This document shows positions 21,519 through 37,206 of a DNA stretch of 64,000 bases, piece by piece. The first letter of the stretch is position 1. Each line of letters opens with the position of its first letter. Location: the NCBI GenBank assembly GCA_025526935.1, contig JAHLKD010000020.1:1-64000 (forward strand), in the 5' to 3' direction. The position numbers were made by a program, and so were the translations under genes. The notes beneath the pieces were generated by a model. That model was not told where the DNA came from. It worked only from the letters and a program-made list of their open reading frames with translations, and made no database searches. This stretch comes from Cladochytrium replicatum. Lineage: Eukaryota > Chytridiomycota > Chytridiomycetes > Cladochytriales > Cladochytriaceae.

Positions 21519-21956
21519 TTTCAAAGACTTTATACGATCAATGGAGCTCGCTTCCGAGCAAGAGTTCCTTCGCGTGCAAACACTTTTGTGTTTGTTTATT
21601 GAGTAGAAGGCAAACGGGCCGGGATCGTATATGTCGTTAAGATATCAACCTCGCCGCTGGAAACTTCGACATTGTCTTGAAGCTCAATAAATGTGGTCGG
21701 GAATTTGTGAATGCGGGTATATTTACTTGGTATGAACACAAAATACAATAGCAACAAACTCCACTTTCGACGACATAACACAGCAAACATGAAGGGAGTA
21801 TGTGAGGGGCGAGTAATCCAAGACAATAAACTCGATCAGAATAAGAGAAGTTGCTTCACGTATGCGGATAGATGACGGAAAACAACCCTGCAGATAGTCA
21901 ACCAAATGTGATCAAACGAAAGCACTGAATTGCGGGTCGTTCCATAATTCCATATC

Positions 21957-24522
21957 TTAAGCTTGACTAGCCCTTCGCGCTTCCGCAGTTTGTAAACAAT
22001 CGGAAATGACCTGCATTGCAGCCAGAACCTTTTCTTCCTCGTAACGCCTGCCAACGACCTGTACGCACAAAATAAACGAATATCAATCTCAGCCATGTTA
22101 CGGAAAAACACCAACAGCCAATCCCTCGTACCTGAATTCCCACTCGTGAGTTATTCCCAATCGACCCGTCTTTCAACCGTGCATTATACTCCTCCGTCCC
22201 CAGAATCGCAAGGAAATTATAGCTACCCCTCGGAATATGCTCCGTTCCGGCAGGAACCTCCTGCGCTTGCAGTTTCTGTACCACCGTTTCGATCGACGGT
22301 GCTCTCCAATCTTCGCCCATGTGGATAGGAAAGAGGTCGTACGGCTCGCCTGAGTGCACGTAGCGCACGACGTCGCGGACACGGTCGTTGCGTGTGATGG
22401 GACACAAACCCGGGATGATCCCGACTGGATAGTCGAGAAAGTTGAAGAGCATAGAGTAAGATGCTCCTGCGCAGGTGTAGGGAAAGGAGCGGGACGGTGT
22501 TGGAGGGATTGCGTGAACTAGGAAATAGAGGCTGGAATCAGCCGGGACAAACCCGGTTCAATGATTAACAAAGCGGTTGTTACCTGGGCAGATCAAGATA
22601 TCCAACGCGTCCTTGTTCCACCGCTCGGCAAAAAATCGTTGATATTCCTCTCGCTGTGCCTTGAGCGCCTGGACATCCGTAACGCACTTATCCAAACATC
22701 GTTCCTTCCCCTTCCACCACCCAAAAGTCCCGAACCTCAACAACGTATCCAACCCCCACCCATGCCCATGTCTCCCCGCAATCCGCGAGCTCATTCGCGT
22801 TCCCCCCGTCCCCGCTGTCCTAATCATCATCGCCAGTACTTTATCATTGAGAACCCGCTCAAAGAACCCGGCGACCAGCGACCGTGCCCAGTGCGGCGTG
22901 CCCAGAAAGGCAACAAGGGGTATCGCACCTTGATCCAACTCGCTCTCATAGATCATGCTCGATGACGTGCATGTAGACGATCGGTCCAGCATGAGCATTT
23001 TGGTCATGAGCTCCATTGCGGTGTGGGTCGGTGGAAGGGCGAACGGAATCGTGTGGTGGCCCTGCTGTCGAAGCGCATAGACGGTCTGGAGTATCGCGCT
23101 TGTTGCCGGAGGTGTGGAGCGGAAGAACCCATCATCCGTAAAGTACCCGATGCGAAGTGGTCGAACTCTGGGAACTGTGTCGGAGTTGAGGCTGATGGGT
23201 CTTGATGGTAAAGTGAGTGCGGCAATTGGCGATTCTTCCAATTTGATCATGTTGCTGTTGTAGTATGGGTCGTAGAACGGTGCGTGTGATGACTGCAATG
23301 TTGTGTTATATGAATCTGTGTTGAACGGTAGGGGTACAGTCGCTGGATCGTGGTTCTCCGGATGACTATTCACCAAGCCTTTGAAAATTGACACCAAATC
23401 GTTCAGACTCCTCGTCATTGGTCCCACCGCAACGGGGATCGTGTCCCATCCGAAAGTGAAGTTATTGGTGGTCGACCCCGGAAGGCGATTCGAAGTCGGC
23501 TTTAGTGCAAAGAGTCGACAGTTTTGTGCAGGAACACGTAAACCGCCTGCTTCGTCTGTACCAATGCCTATCAATGCACCACCTGCAGGTGCCAAGCGCT
23601 GGTCAAATTCACGTTGTTCAACGTTGATTGAGTGTACTCACCAGCTGCAAGCAGCGCTGCAAGACCCCCGCTACTTCCTCCTGGAGAAATCCGCTTCTGA
23701 ATCGGATTGAGAGTCCTTCCCCATACAGAATTTGCGCAATTCCCAGAAACAACATGCCACGGAACGTTTGTTTTGCAGAACGGAATCGCGCCAGCTGCAA
23801 GCAGAGCTTCAACAATGGGAGAATTACGAGCTTTAGGTTGTAATATAGAACATCGGCATCCTAAGCTCGAGTCTGAAGGCAAAGCAACAACAGTTGCAGA
23901 TTAATTTGTTGCGTTTAGTGTTGACGCTCATACCGTGGCCTTGCACATCTATGTTGTCCTTCAGTGCAATCGGGACTCCATGCAGGGGACCTACATGAAG
24001 AATCAAACGAGCAGTTTCAATGATTTGTGGCTTCAGATCATGTATCACATCATAACACGGAAAGTCAACTCACCCACCAACTTTTGCGTCTTTGAATATC
24101 GTTCATCAAGCGCACTAGCCGTCAGCATCGCGCTTTCCATCATATTCTCAGTGATGCAGTTGACCTTGGCGTGCGCTTTGAGCGCCTGAATGCAAGTAAC
24201 CCTCATAACATCCTCCGCGGAGAACTGTCGCTCGCGTATCCCGGACACGATCGAATCGATATCCGGAAGCTCCAAGATGAGGTTGACAACCTCTGCTGGC
24301 ATGAGTTTCGCCAGTTCCGAAAAGCTGTATTCGACAGATGCATTCTCCTTAGCGATTTGCGCTTGCTTTCTAATCTTTGCGTCATCTCCTGAAGATTGTT
24401 CAACACGAGATTAAGATCTTAAGATTGGTTTTGGTGGTCTGTCACGTACTGAACATTGCGTTGACTGTCGATGAGATCATGACCACCAGCAAGCCACCAA
24501 CATCTAACTTTAAGCTGGACAT
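21957..24522 (-). CDS. amidase-signature family protein, Ser nucleophile replaced
   Basis: A multi-exon gene with start ATG 24522 (MSSLKLDVGGLLVVM), most similar in layout to fungal acetamidase-type enzymes. The catalytic Lys is present (GVPIALKDNIDVQG), as is the Gly/Ser loop with the cis-Ser (SPGGSSGG). The nucleophile motif, normally GTDxxGSxRxP, reads GTDEAGGLRVP: the Ser is Gly (codon 23544-23542, GGT). The rest of the fold is well kept (FALKPTSNRLPG, VAVGPMTRSLNDL, NFLDYPVGIIP). The C-terminus after a last intron ends EARRASQA. Either the protein is not a classical amidase, or one G/A base differs from the active allele (AGT would be Ser). It is co-oriented with homocitrate synthase upstream. 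Confidence 0.82.
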
Positions 24523-24746
24523 TACTACTGCAACACCTCTATTGAATTCGAAACACCCTTCACTACAGTCACGAAGCTGTACATTCATTGCTTCAAACCC
24601 TCCAAAAAAAGGAAAAGAATTAAAGTGAATTAAGAATTTGGATGGCAACAAAAGTCCATTTTGTGTGATCCAGTTGAACCCATAAAGTATTGGACAGAAA
24701 TAACGTTGTAACAAATCCAAGTGGCCACAGCGGTCGGGCCAAAATC

Positions 24747-26314
<1,568 letters not shown>

Positions 26315-26561
26315 TTTAGTTCACGTTAGAAGATTGGTCTATGGAAAGCGGGCGGAAGGTCGAGGTTAAAAAAGGGAGCGTAGCAACGTCGCAAAGAAAT
26401 GTCACCAGAATTGTGACACGCTGATACTAAACTCAGAACTTTTTATTAATTTGCAACAGTTATTGGTATTATTATTATTGTGGGTGGTGGTGGAAGCATA
26501 CAAAGAAGCAAATATCAATTATAATGTGAGTTACTGGACAGATCACCCGAATTGGGGACTT

Positions 26562-26906
26562 TCACAGCAGACAGAAAATAAGAACATCTGAACATCCACG
26601 GCCGATCCCCTTGTGCTGATTGGAGTACATGAATATCAGTCGGATGTTTATTGCTCCACGCACATCCCTGTTCCACCGAGTATGGCATCCAGGGCAGTCC
26701 AGAAGCTTCCATGGTCGGTGGTTGCATGGATCGCCGCAGTCATCGTCTGAGTGCCAGCACCTTTGATCCTTGCAGTCTGGGAGGTTCAGCAGGCAACCAG
26801 AGGCGAAGCAAAGACATCGGTGGACAAGCTTGGGCAACTGGTGAGGCTCCGCATTCAGGACCCCAATCCCGCATCGAAGCACCCTGACGAGGTGTGGGTC
26901 TGGTAC
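26562..26906 (-). pseudogene. Fanzor/TnpB-like nuclease, C-terminal relic
   Basis: On the minus strand a frame reads VLRCG ... WKLLDCPGCHTRWNRDVRGA then INIRLIF. The pattern CxxC followed by WNRDVxxAxNI is the zinc-finger plus final RuvC segment of Fanzor (eukaryotic TnpB) proteins; the Asp in WNRD is the third RuvC acidic residue. A frameshift after NQHKGIG leads to RPWMF, again like a Fanzor end. Everything upstream is missing, and the break coincides with the left end of the hAT-like copy at 26893. Fanzors are known in chytrid fungi and are carried by transposons. Only the last fifth of the protein remains, so the assignment rests on one motif block. Confidence 0.5.
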
Positions 26907-27440
26907 GAGTCAAATTGTTTGTTTGATTTGTCAAATTTTCTTTGGACTTATTTGCGCAAGTCAAGGGTAGCTCCCTGATTTGTGATTTGAGCAAATAGGC
27001 TGGAAGGCTTGGTGTCGTAAATAGATGGTTTTTCTAACTTCACTAGATTTATTGAGAAAGATTGTTCTCCTTTTATAGAGCAGAAGCGGCAAAGGAAACA
27101 TCTAGAAAGTAGGAAAACAGAAAAGGAAAATAAACTTTTAACTTTCCAAATCAGGTAAACAATCAAGAAAGTGAATGATTCAGTGGCAGATGAACGGTTC
27201 AGGTGTAAATGAACTTGTCCGATTTACGACACTTGGGCAAATATATTGTGTGTCGTGATATGTTTCCACACTCCCCCACCCAACATTAATTCTCTTACAT
27301 TCCTGATTCCCCCCTAAACAGTTCGTGCTGGAACTTGGACTTTTATTGATTGTTTTGTAATTTGAGGTAGACATCAAAGCAAATGCCAAAAGAAAAAGAA
27401 GTAGGAAATTCAGGCTTGTAATGATACTTGTTCTGTGTTG
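26893..27440. mobile_element. hAT-like family, copy 2, decayed
   Basis: TGGGTCTGGTACGAGTCAAA and the following 100 bp match the left end of the element at 12393. 27236-27436 matches 12575-12785 closely (for example ACATTCCTGATTCCCCC against ACACTCCTGATTCCCCC). An internal stretch of about 60 bp is lost and a 219-bp MITE is inserted (27013-27231). No right end with CCCTG is visible, so it is truncated. Confidence 0.75.
27013..27231. mobile_element. 219-bp MITE nested in hAT copy 2
   Basis: The ends TGTCGTAAAT and ATTTACGACA are perfect 10-bp inverted repeats, flanked by the direct repeat CTTGG (27008-27012 and 27232-27236). The corresponding place in the element at 12393 has a single CTTGG (ACTTGGGCAAATAT, about 12574), which is the empty site. 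The superfamily is not clear from this one copy. Confidence 0.7.
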
Positions 27441-27566
27441 CAGTCCTGAATCCAATAGGATAATTGTTCTTGGCGATTTGCTGTGATATACTTTCATTAA
27501 CATGCAAAGATGAGATTCGGACAGACATGTAGTTACATCAGACTGAGGAGGCGAATCCAACTAAGG

Positions 27567-27992
27567 TTCAGGGGGTCCGGGTCAGGTCCGGGTTAGAGAG
27601 TTAACCAGGAAAAAACCCGAATGTGGGGTCGTGTATGTCCAGGAACCCGCTGGGTCACTATGGGTAGTAGCGTCAAACTTGGACCAGCAGTTATCAAAAC
27701 CTGTACCCTACCCTGACCTTGTCCCCTTTGTGTTTTAACTTGAACTAGAAGAAGGTTAAACAAAATCTTGATTGTGTCTTCTTGGAAAGTGTCCGCGTGG
27801 ACAGAAAATACAAATGGCTTCCTTATCTTTTCTTATGAGATCAGGTTTTACACGGGTCTAACGCTCGACCCGATACCCAACCCGGATCCGACCCAAAAAA
27901 CTTTCCTGAAAACCCGCCTATCGGATCGGGTACATTTTGTCAATGGACCCGAACCTGACCCGGAAGACCCGAAAACCCGCGGATCCTTAAAT
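27567..27992. repeat. ACCCG-rich element, copy 2, with inverted ends
   Basis: The left part TCCGGGTCAGGTCCGGGTT (about 27571) and the reverse complement of the right part TCCGGGTCAGGTTCGGGTC (about 27950-27968) match at 17 of 19 positions, suggesting a palindromic, MITE-like unit of about 420 bp. The right 220 bp is shared with 10506-10745, including TCTTGGAAAGTGTCCGCGTG and the end ATCCTTAA. Confidence 0.6.
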
Positions 27993-28197
27993 CCAACTCC
28001 ATTTGAAGGGACATATAATCTGTTTCCAGAGAGAGATGCTGCTCTGTCTTCCACAAAGTTTCCTACTTCTTTGGTTAGAATGTTTTCCATGACCCTCATA
28101 AAAAAGCACTAATCCTATCTCCTCGTTGGAATATAATCCCAACCCCTTAGGATCCATGCTACGAAGAGCTGAATTTGTAAATGGTGAAGTTCCATCA

Positions 28198-29112
28198 CTA
28201 AGGTCTGTAGCCGCGTCTGCCGACCTCCAGAGCCTCCCGAAAATCAGCTCCTGCTCTCGGATTTTGTCTTTGGCAATGACCTGAAATAGAACTGATCAAC
28301 ATCACAGATTCCCCCGAATATTGCACACTTACTTGGGCCTTTGTTATGTACAACAGCTGTCTGTTTTTCAACAGGCACACCCCTTCCATCGACTTCAGCA
28401 GCCCCTCACTAACTTTCTCCCACTCGCCCTCATCACCTCCACCACCTCTACCATCTTCCTCCTCAACGCACTCTCTCTCTCGTTTTCCTCCTCCACTTCC
28501 TCCAATGCCCTCCCCAGCGGCTCCTTCAATAAACAAATCGGCTCGGCACCTCTCACCTCCCCGCACCCAGCCCTTCACCCTCAACCATCCTCTCCAGATC
28601 CATCGCGCTCCCACCCCGCAGACGCGACAACGACAACCCGAGCTGCACATACGAATCCATAATCCCCGACGGCGCGACCCCAAACGACATTGAAAACCCC
28701 TGATGCACCAAGCTCATCGATCCCGACATGAACGAACTTGCAATCTCGTCCACCTCCTCGCCCACATTCCTTTTCTCCGTTCACCCGGAAAGTCTATCCG
28801 AAATCCGAACCGCACTTGCCTCGCCCGGCGTCGTCATAATATCCTCCAAAGAGTCGAGGAATAGTTCACCGTTCTCGCCTCCTTGACCCCCCAAACCCAG
28901 CCGACCAAATGCCCTCGATACGGAGGTCCGTCTTGTCCAGCGATTGCACAACGTGGTAATTCCGCGCGACGTCGTCGGGTTCTCCGGTGTGGATTGTTGT
29001 GAGCACAATATTATCCGCGATTTGGGTGGTTATATTCCCAGCTTCACAGTTCGAACGACCATCACAATGGATGTGTTTTCCGACGGCTTCGAGACACATG
29101 TGTATATTGATT
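28198..29112 (-). pseudogene. unknown gene, broken or fragmentary
   Basis: Coding-like sequence appears in successive minus-strand frames: MCLEAVGKHIHCDGRSNCEA at 29112, then ENGELFLDSLEDIMTTPGEA, then EVDEIASSFMSGSM and IMDSYVQLGLSLSRLRGG, then a Glu-rich helix (ALEEVEEENERESALRRK), and CLLKNRQLLYITKAQ, which joins VIAKDKIREQELIFGRLW across a clean intron (GTAAGT..TTTCAG). I do not recognise the family. At least three frame changes have no plausible intron between them, so it is either a recent pseudogene or badly assembled. Total coding-like length is about 290 residues. Confidence 0.45.
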
Positions 29113-29116
29113 AAGC

Positions 29117-29600
29117 GCCACCACCTCCTCCTCCTCCAGGATTAGGTGCACCGCCGCCGCCTCCCCTACCAGGTACATATGATCAAACAGAAAATATCAC
29201 TAGCCTTTTACTAAACTTGTAGTCGTTGTAAACCGCAAAATCACGTTGGAACAAAATGTATTCTCTCCGTCAAACTCAAGAATTTGCTATGGGAGAAGCT
29301 CCCCGACCTTGTTCTCGGGTCGAGACCAATTTCCACAGAAATCGGAAGCACCGATGGAAAAACACCTCGGCATTATCGCCCAACGATATGGATGATACTC
29401 TGGATTCGTTTGGTATTTTTTCGGAACGTAGAGCACAAGTTCTATGCTGCACCTCAACCAATTTTGAAGCAGAGCGGAAGTTCAAACTTCAGAAGACAGT
29501 GTATGATCTCCGTCTCTTGGACAACGGGCGAAAGCTGCCTGTCTGCAAACTGTTTCGATAATCGACGGGAAGAAGGCTCAAAATATCAGTAGCTTATTTT
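29117..29600 (+). pseudogene. formin-like fragment (FH1 and start of FH2)
   Basis: The sequence from 29117 encodes a polyproline run (PPPPPPPGLGAPPPPPLPG), as in formin FH1 domains. After a 50-nt GT..TTGTAG intron a frame gives VKLKNLLWEKLPDLVL, close to the first FH2 helix (KLKNLQW.KLP), then TIW and, after a frame change, DDTLDSFGIF and FFRNVEHKFYAAP. The match stops near 29600 with no further FH2 sequence. It looks like a detached, frameshifted piece of a formin gene. The assignment is tentative because only the polyproline and one helix are clear. Confidence 0.38.
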
Positions 29601-30180
29601 GGATCTGTTGGATATAAGTTGTTCAATCACATTGAGCCTGTTTGTTATAAAACAGATCATTTATCTCGTTGCCATTAATGCAACTTCAGGAGGTTTGACA
29701 GCACCACAAACCAAGTTGTGCACATTGGTTGGGATTGCATGTTGATCGGAAGGATGGCCAAGATGTACAAAGGGTACGGTTGACTTGGGAACAGATATGA
29801 CAGAGCGTCTTAATTGATAAACGGCAAAAAAAATGTTTCGAGAGTGTAGTGCTTTTCTGTCTTTTACAACTAACATGGAATGCCCGTCAATTACTTCAAG
29901 ACAAAATGAGACCTTCGTTGGCATTGAGCAACCATGGTGCATGCACGTGCAAATACCTGAATGAAGCACCCAAGCATGTACATGCATATCTTTGCGACAA
30001 GCTGCTTTTCCACACAATGATCAACTGGCTGCCCCGGACTTCATGTTTTCCGATCCTCCCGCATCAGATTCGACTTGGCCGGTTTGAACTGGGCCTTGGT
30101 ACCGCTCGTACTGTAGCTGGAAAGCAGACTTTGCAGACGAACTCGACCGGCGATATGAGATGATGGTGTCGAGGAACTTG
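29601..30180. other. spacer, no gene supported
   Basis: Open frames on both strands here lack splice structure and recognisable motifs. I see no repeat shared with the rest of the window. Confidence 0.4.
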
Positions 30181-30946
30181 CCTCATGGCACTTTGAAGAT
30201 CTCGATCATGATCCAGACATAGAAAATCCAGAGGGCAAATATGCTAACCAGGTCACTGTCACGAATACACCTTAATTGATGCAAAACGACTCTCACTTAC
30301 AAACATCTGTGCGTACCAAATGACAAGGAAAAGCACTGCTTCCCCCGCCTCTTTCCGGACGAAACAGCTGAACAGCTCATTTTGAGGGAGTTAAGGAGAT
30401 GCTGCATTTTTTCGTAAAGCCAATCTTACACATAGTTGTTTGCTCCGAATGCTACTTATATTTTTACCACTTCCATTCATTCACATGTCACTAGAAATCA
30501 TCGGCAGCCTGTGAAAACCATGCGCGAATGGCCGCACCCTCCGTCGCCCTCCGTAATGTGTCAACAGTCGTTTCCTGAGTTATTGTGGATGAAAGCAATC
30601 TCGTTCTGCCGATTGTGATCGAAGTTGTGCAACTGAATGGATTCTCTAAACTCTTTATGTTGCAAGGATCGTCAGCCCTTCGTATAGATTTCCCATCAGA
30701 CCCACCGGCGAAATTGGAGTATAAGCGGATGCATTGGTTGATGTTCTTCGTGGTGAAATCGATAGTGTTTGTGCGATAGATTGTGAATGAACGGCTTTCG
30801 ATATTGATTGCACATTGCGGGTTGTCTGCAGGGAAGTACGCCCAATAAATCGACAAACTGGCAGTGACATTTCCTTTTGCCCAAAACGACCGAAAGGTGT
30901 TGTCGTCCACGTGATCGCAAAGATTGTCCGCGGCGTTGCTTTTCAA
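30181..30946 (-). CDS. unknown protein, possible C-terminal membrane segment
   Basis: The main frame (30946-30491) is Ser/Thr/Asn-rich with several Cys (NPQCAINIESRSFTIYRT, QCIRLYSNF, DPCNIKSLENPFSCTTSI), which looks like an extracellular domain. Downstream pieces encode hydrophobic helices (EAGEAVLFLVIWYAQMF and IFALWIFYVWIMIEIFKV, then a stop near 30190). The intron between the last two has good borders (GTAAGT..GACAG), but its phase does not fit, so the model is incomplete or the gene is damaged. No family is recognised. It is divergent from the ornithine carbamoyltransferase gene. Confidence 0.35.
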
Positions 30947-31041
30947 GGTGATATCTCACATTGGGTCAGATCTTTGTAGTGGAGTCATTAAGACGCTGGT
31001 TTCTTCTGCATTAGATCCCTTCTGGTTCCTTGATCTCTCCA

Positions 31042-32234
31042 ATGCTCTCCGCGGCTTTCAGGGGAACTCGGCAGGCAAATATGCTGCTCAGTCATGCAAA
31101 ACGGAGCATGAGCTCTGCAACCTCCGCTCCATTTCAAAACTCTGAAGGATTACAGCGTCCCACAGATAATTTCGCTTCTCCGTCGGTCACTCGAGATCAA
31201 AGCTCTCTTGTCGTCTACAACACCTCGACCACAACTGTCAAGCCAACTGCCAATCGACCTCCGAGGACGTACAATGGCTATGTTGTTTTCAAAGAGGAGC
31301 ACGCGAACGAGGGTCTCGTGTGAAAGTGGATGGGTTTTCTACGGCGGGAGCGCACTATTTTTGGGGAAAGATGACGTTCACTGGGCTGGTGGAGGAGAAC
31401 CACTGAGCGACACGGCAAAAGTGATGTCGAGTATGGTCGACTGCATTGTTGCGCGTGTAGATGGGCACGAGGTTATTGAGGTGAGAAGTTCAAATGCCTT
31501 TGATGGTTTCTATAACCAATTTGGACTTCAGACTTTGGCTGAACACTCAACTGTTCCGGTGATCAACGCGCTGAGTGATAAGTACCACCCCCTCCAACTC
31601 CTTGCCGATGCCGTTACTCTTTACGAAACTTTCGTGCCAAATGCACTGTCTATTCCCTATAGTCCGGCATCACCACTCCCACACCTTCCACCTGTTCACG
31701 TCGCCTGGGTCGGCGACGCCAACAATGTTTTAAACTCCATTCTAATGACCCTTGCCCGTATCGGAGCGCGTGTCACAGTCGCAACACCAAAAGGCTACGA
31801 TGTAGATCCCGACGTTCTTGCGTACGCAAAGCAGAACTCACCATCTGGCTCGGTCGAGCATTTCAATAGTCCTAAAGATGCAATTCACGGCGCAGACGTT
31901 ATCGTAACAGACACCTGGATTTCGATGGGCATGGAAGCAGAGAAACAGAAGCGTCTTGCGGAATTCAAAGGTTTCAGGGTAACGGAGCAGATGGCGAAGA
32001 AAGGTGGAACGAAACCTCACTGGAAGTTTATGCACTGCTTGCCCAGGAAACAGGAGGAAGTTGACGACGAGGTATGCTAATGGGAGTTTGGATGTGATCT
32101 CGTCACGATGCTAAAACACCTCTCAGGTGTTTTACAACCCGGCCCGTTCGATTGTTTGACAAGAAGCAGAAAACCTGAAATGCACTACAATGGCGGTTTA
32201 CGAGCTGCTTATGTCGAAACATTTGAAAAGGTAA
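31042..32234 (+). pseudogene. ARG3: ornithine carbamoyltransferase with two lesions
   Basis: Makes citrulline from ornithine and carbamoyl phosphate in mitochondria (arginine synthesis). A transit peptide starts at ATG 31042 (MLSAAFRGTRQANMLL). The enzyme body is clear: LKDYSVPQIISLLRRSLEIK, FSKRSTRTRVS (carbamoyl phosphate binding), HPLQLLAD, WVGDANNVLNS, DTWISMGMEAEK and FMHCLPRK. After a 57-nt intron the C-terminus reads VFYNPARSIV, TGA, QEAENLKCTTMAVYELLMSK. Two problems appear. The transit peptide and the body are in different frames, with the change between 31112 and 31141 and no intron. TGA at 32157 stands where the family has a codon for Phe or similar. Every catalytic residue I checked is kept, so the damage is recent or a sequencing error. 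Confidence 0.8.
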
Positions 32235-32330
32235 TGATTTGCCTGCGTTCCACTTGATTGAGGCAGTCTTGATTCTTAGATGTTGAACATCTATAACAAT
32301 ATATCTATTTTGTTTTTTGATATCTTGACT

Positions 32331-32823
32331 TCACACCGTCCTCTTAATCATCTCCTCAAGCTTGTACTTGTCTGCACCAACCATCTCCGCTATTCTCTTT
32401 CCACATTTGTATACATGAAAGGTCGGCATGGCTCGAACATTTGCCAGCTGAGCTACCCCAGGAACCTACGCCAAAACAAACCATCAATCAACGAAGTTGT
32501 CCCGGCATATGTCGCCACACCTCGTCAATGTCGACTTTGATAAACGTGGCAGGAAACCGCGACGCAAGTTCTTCGTATTTCGGAAGGATCAGGTCGCAAG
32601 GACGGCACTAGCCAAATAAGTTATAATTCCTCGCTTGTCTCTTTGCAAAAATTTGTCGTTACCCAGCTGGCGAAGAAGTCTTTGCAGAGACATTAGATCA
32701 GTCATTGTTAGTGAGTTTGGGCTTATCTCAAGTGCTCTAACCTACGACGACGGTGTCCGACCCACCCAAGACAGTCTGGTACCGCGCCATCGACCGCACT
32801 TCTTCCACCGGCCCGACGACCAT
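32331..32823 (-). CDS. thioredoxin with WCRPC active site
   Basis: Exons 32823-32742, 32679-32663, 32607-32521 and 32465-32331 join to 106 residues, the usual thioredoxin length. The second exon is only 17 nt and encodes the core of FFASW. The sequence SDTVVVDFFASW-CRPC, then FPATFIKVDIDEVPGVAQLA and NVRAMPTFHVYKCGK gives the thioredoxin fold with cis-Pro (MPTF) and the buried Asp. The redox motif is WCRPC rather than the common WCGPC, with Arg from codon CGT at the start of exon 3. An extra Cys lies in VYKCGK. It is a disulfide reductase, probably cytosolic because no presequence is seen. It is divergent from the PKC gene. Confidence 0.92.
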
Positions 32824-33195
32824 CTTCAATCTCACAGCCACTCCACCCACAACCCGTGAGACAGAACTCCACGAGCCAGAGAATTCGGAGAAGGATCCCG
32901 GTCGCCTCATTTGTGTGACGAGAAACTTTCCACTAGATTGCCGCACGGAGCGTATTTCACTGGCATCGCTGGGTCACTGGTGTTATCATTTGTCCCCCTT
33001 GGGATCCTTTGTGAACGATCTGACGAGCATTTCGTCTTGTAAGTGATGCATCGCAACGTGCTTTTCTTTCACAAGAAATGTCCGAGACTAGAATCTCGAA
33101 CAAAGCAATTTGTAGCACCACATGAATGATTACTGACTTGTGTTTTATACCAGTAATAGCAATCGCACAACTTTGAAGAGCGAGTTGATCAAAGC

Positions 33196-37003
<3,808 letters not shown>

Positions 37004-37206
37004 ATTTTGTGTTTTATATTTGAGATGGATATAGCTTCTGCTGAGCGAATTGTGCTGGGTTGTTTGCATTATGATTCTCTATTTTTTGGCTCCTTTCTTA
37101 AAAACATCCTGTGCCAAGTCAGCCGCGGTCTCAACCTGTCAGTTCTGAACATAACGCAGTTGTATCCTAAGCACTTTCCGACTTCCAGATCTTGCACGGA
37201 ATCACA

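Noticed and set aside
28346-28693. Plus-strand Pro/Ser-rich frame
   Set aside because: It is the shadow of the minus-strand Glu/Arg-rich coding sequence, which has a clean intron.
28198-29112. N-terminal half of the formin fragment
   Set aside because: The coding strand is opposite to the FH1/FH2 piece and no formin N-terminal motif is visible.
32157-32159. TGA read as Trp (altered genetic code)
   Set aside because: Other genes in the window, such as POP5 and ELO's neighbours, end normally at TGA, so the codon in ornithine carbamoyltransferase is more likely a lesion.
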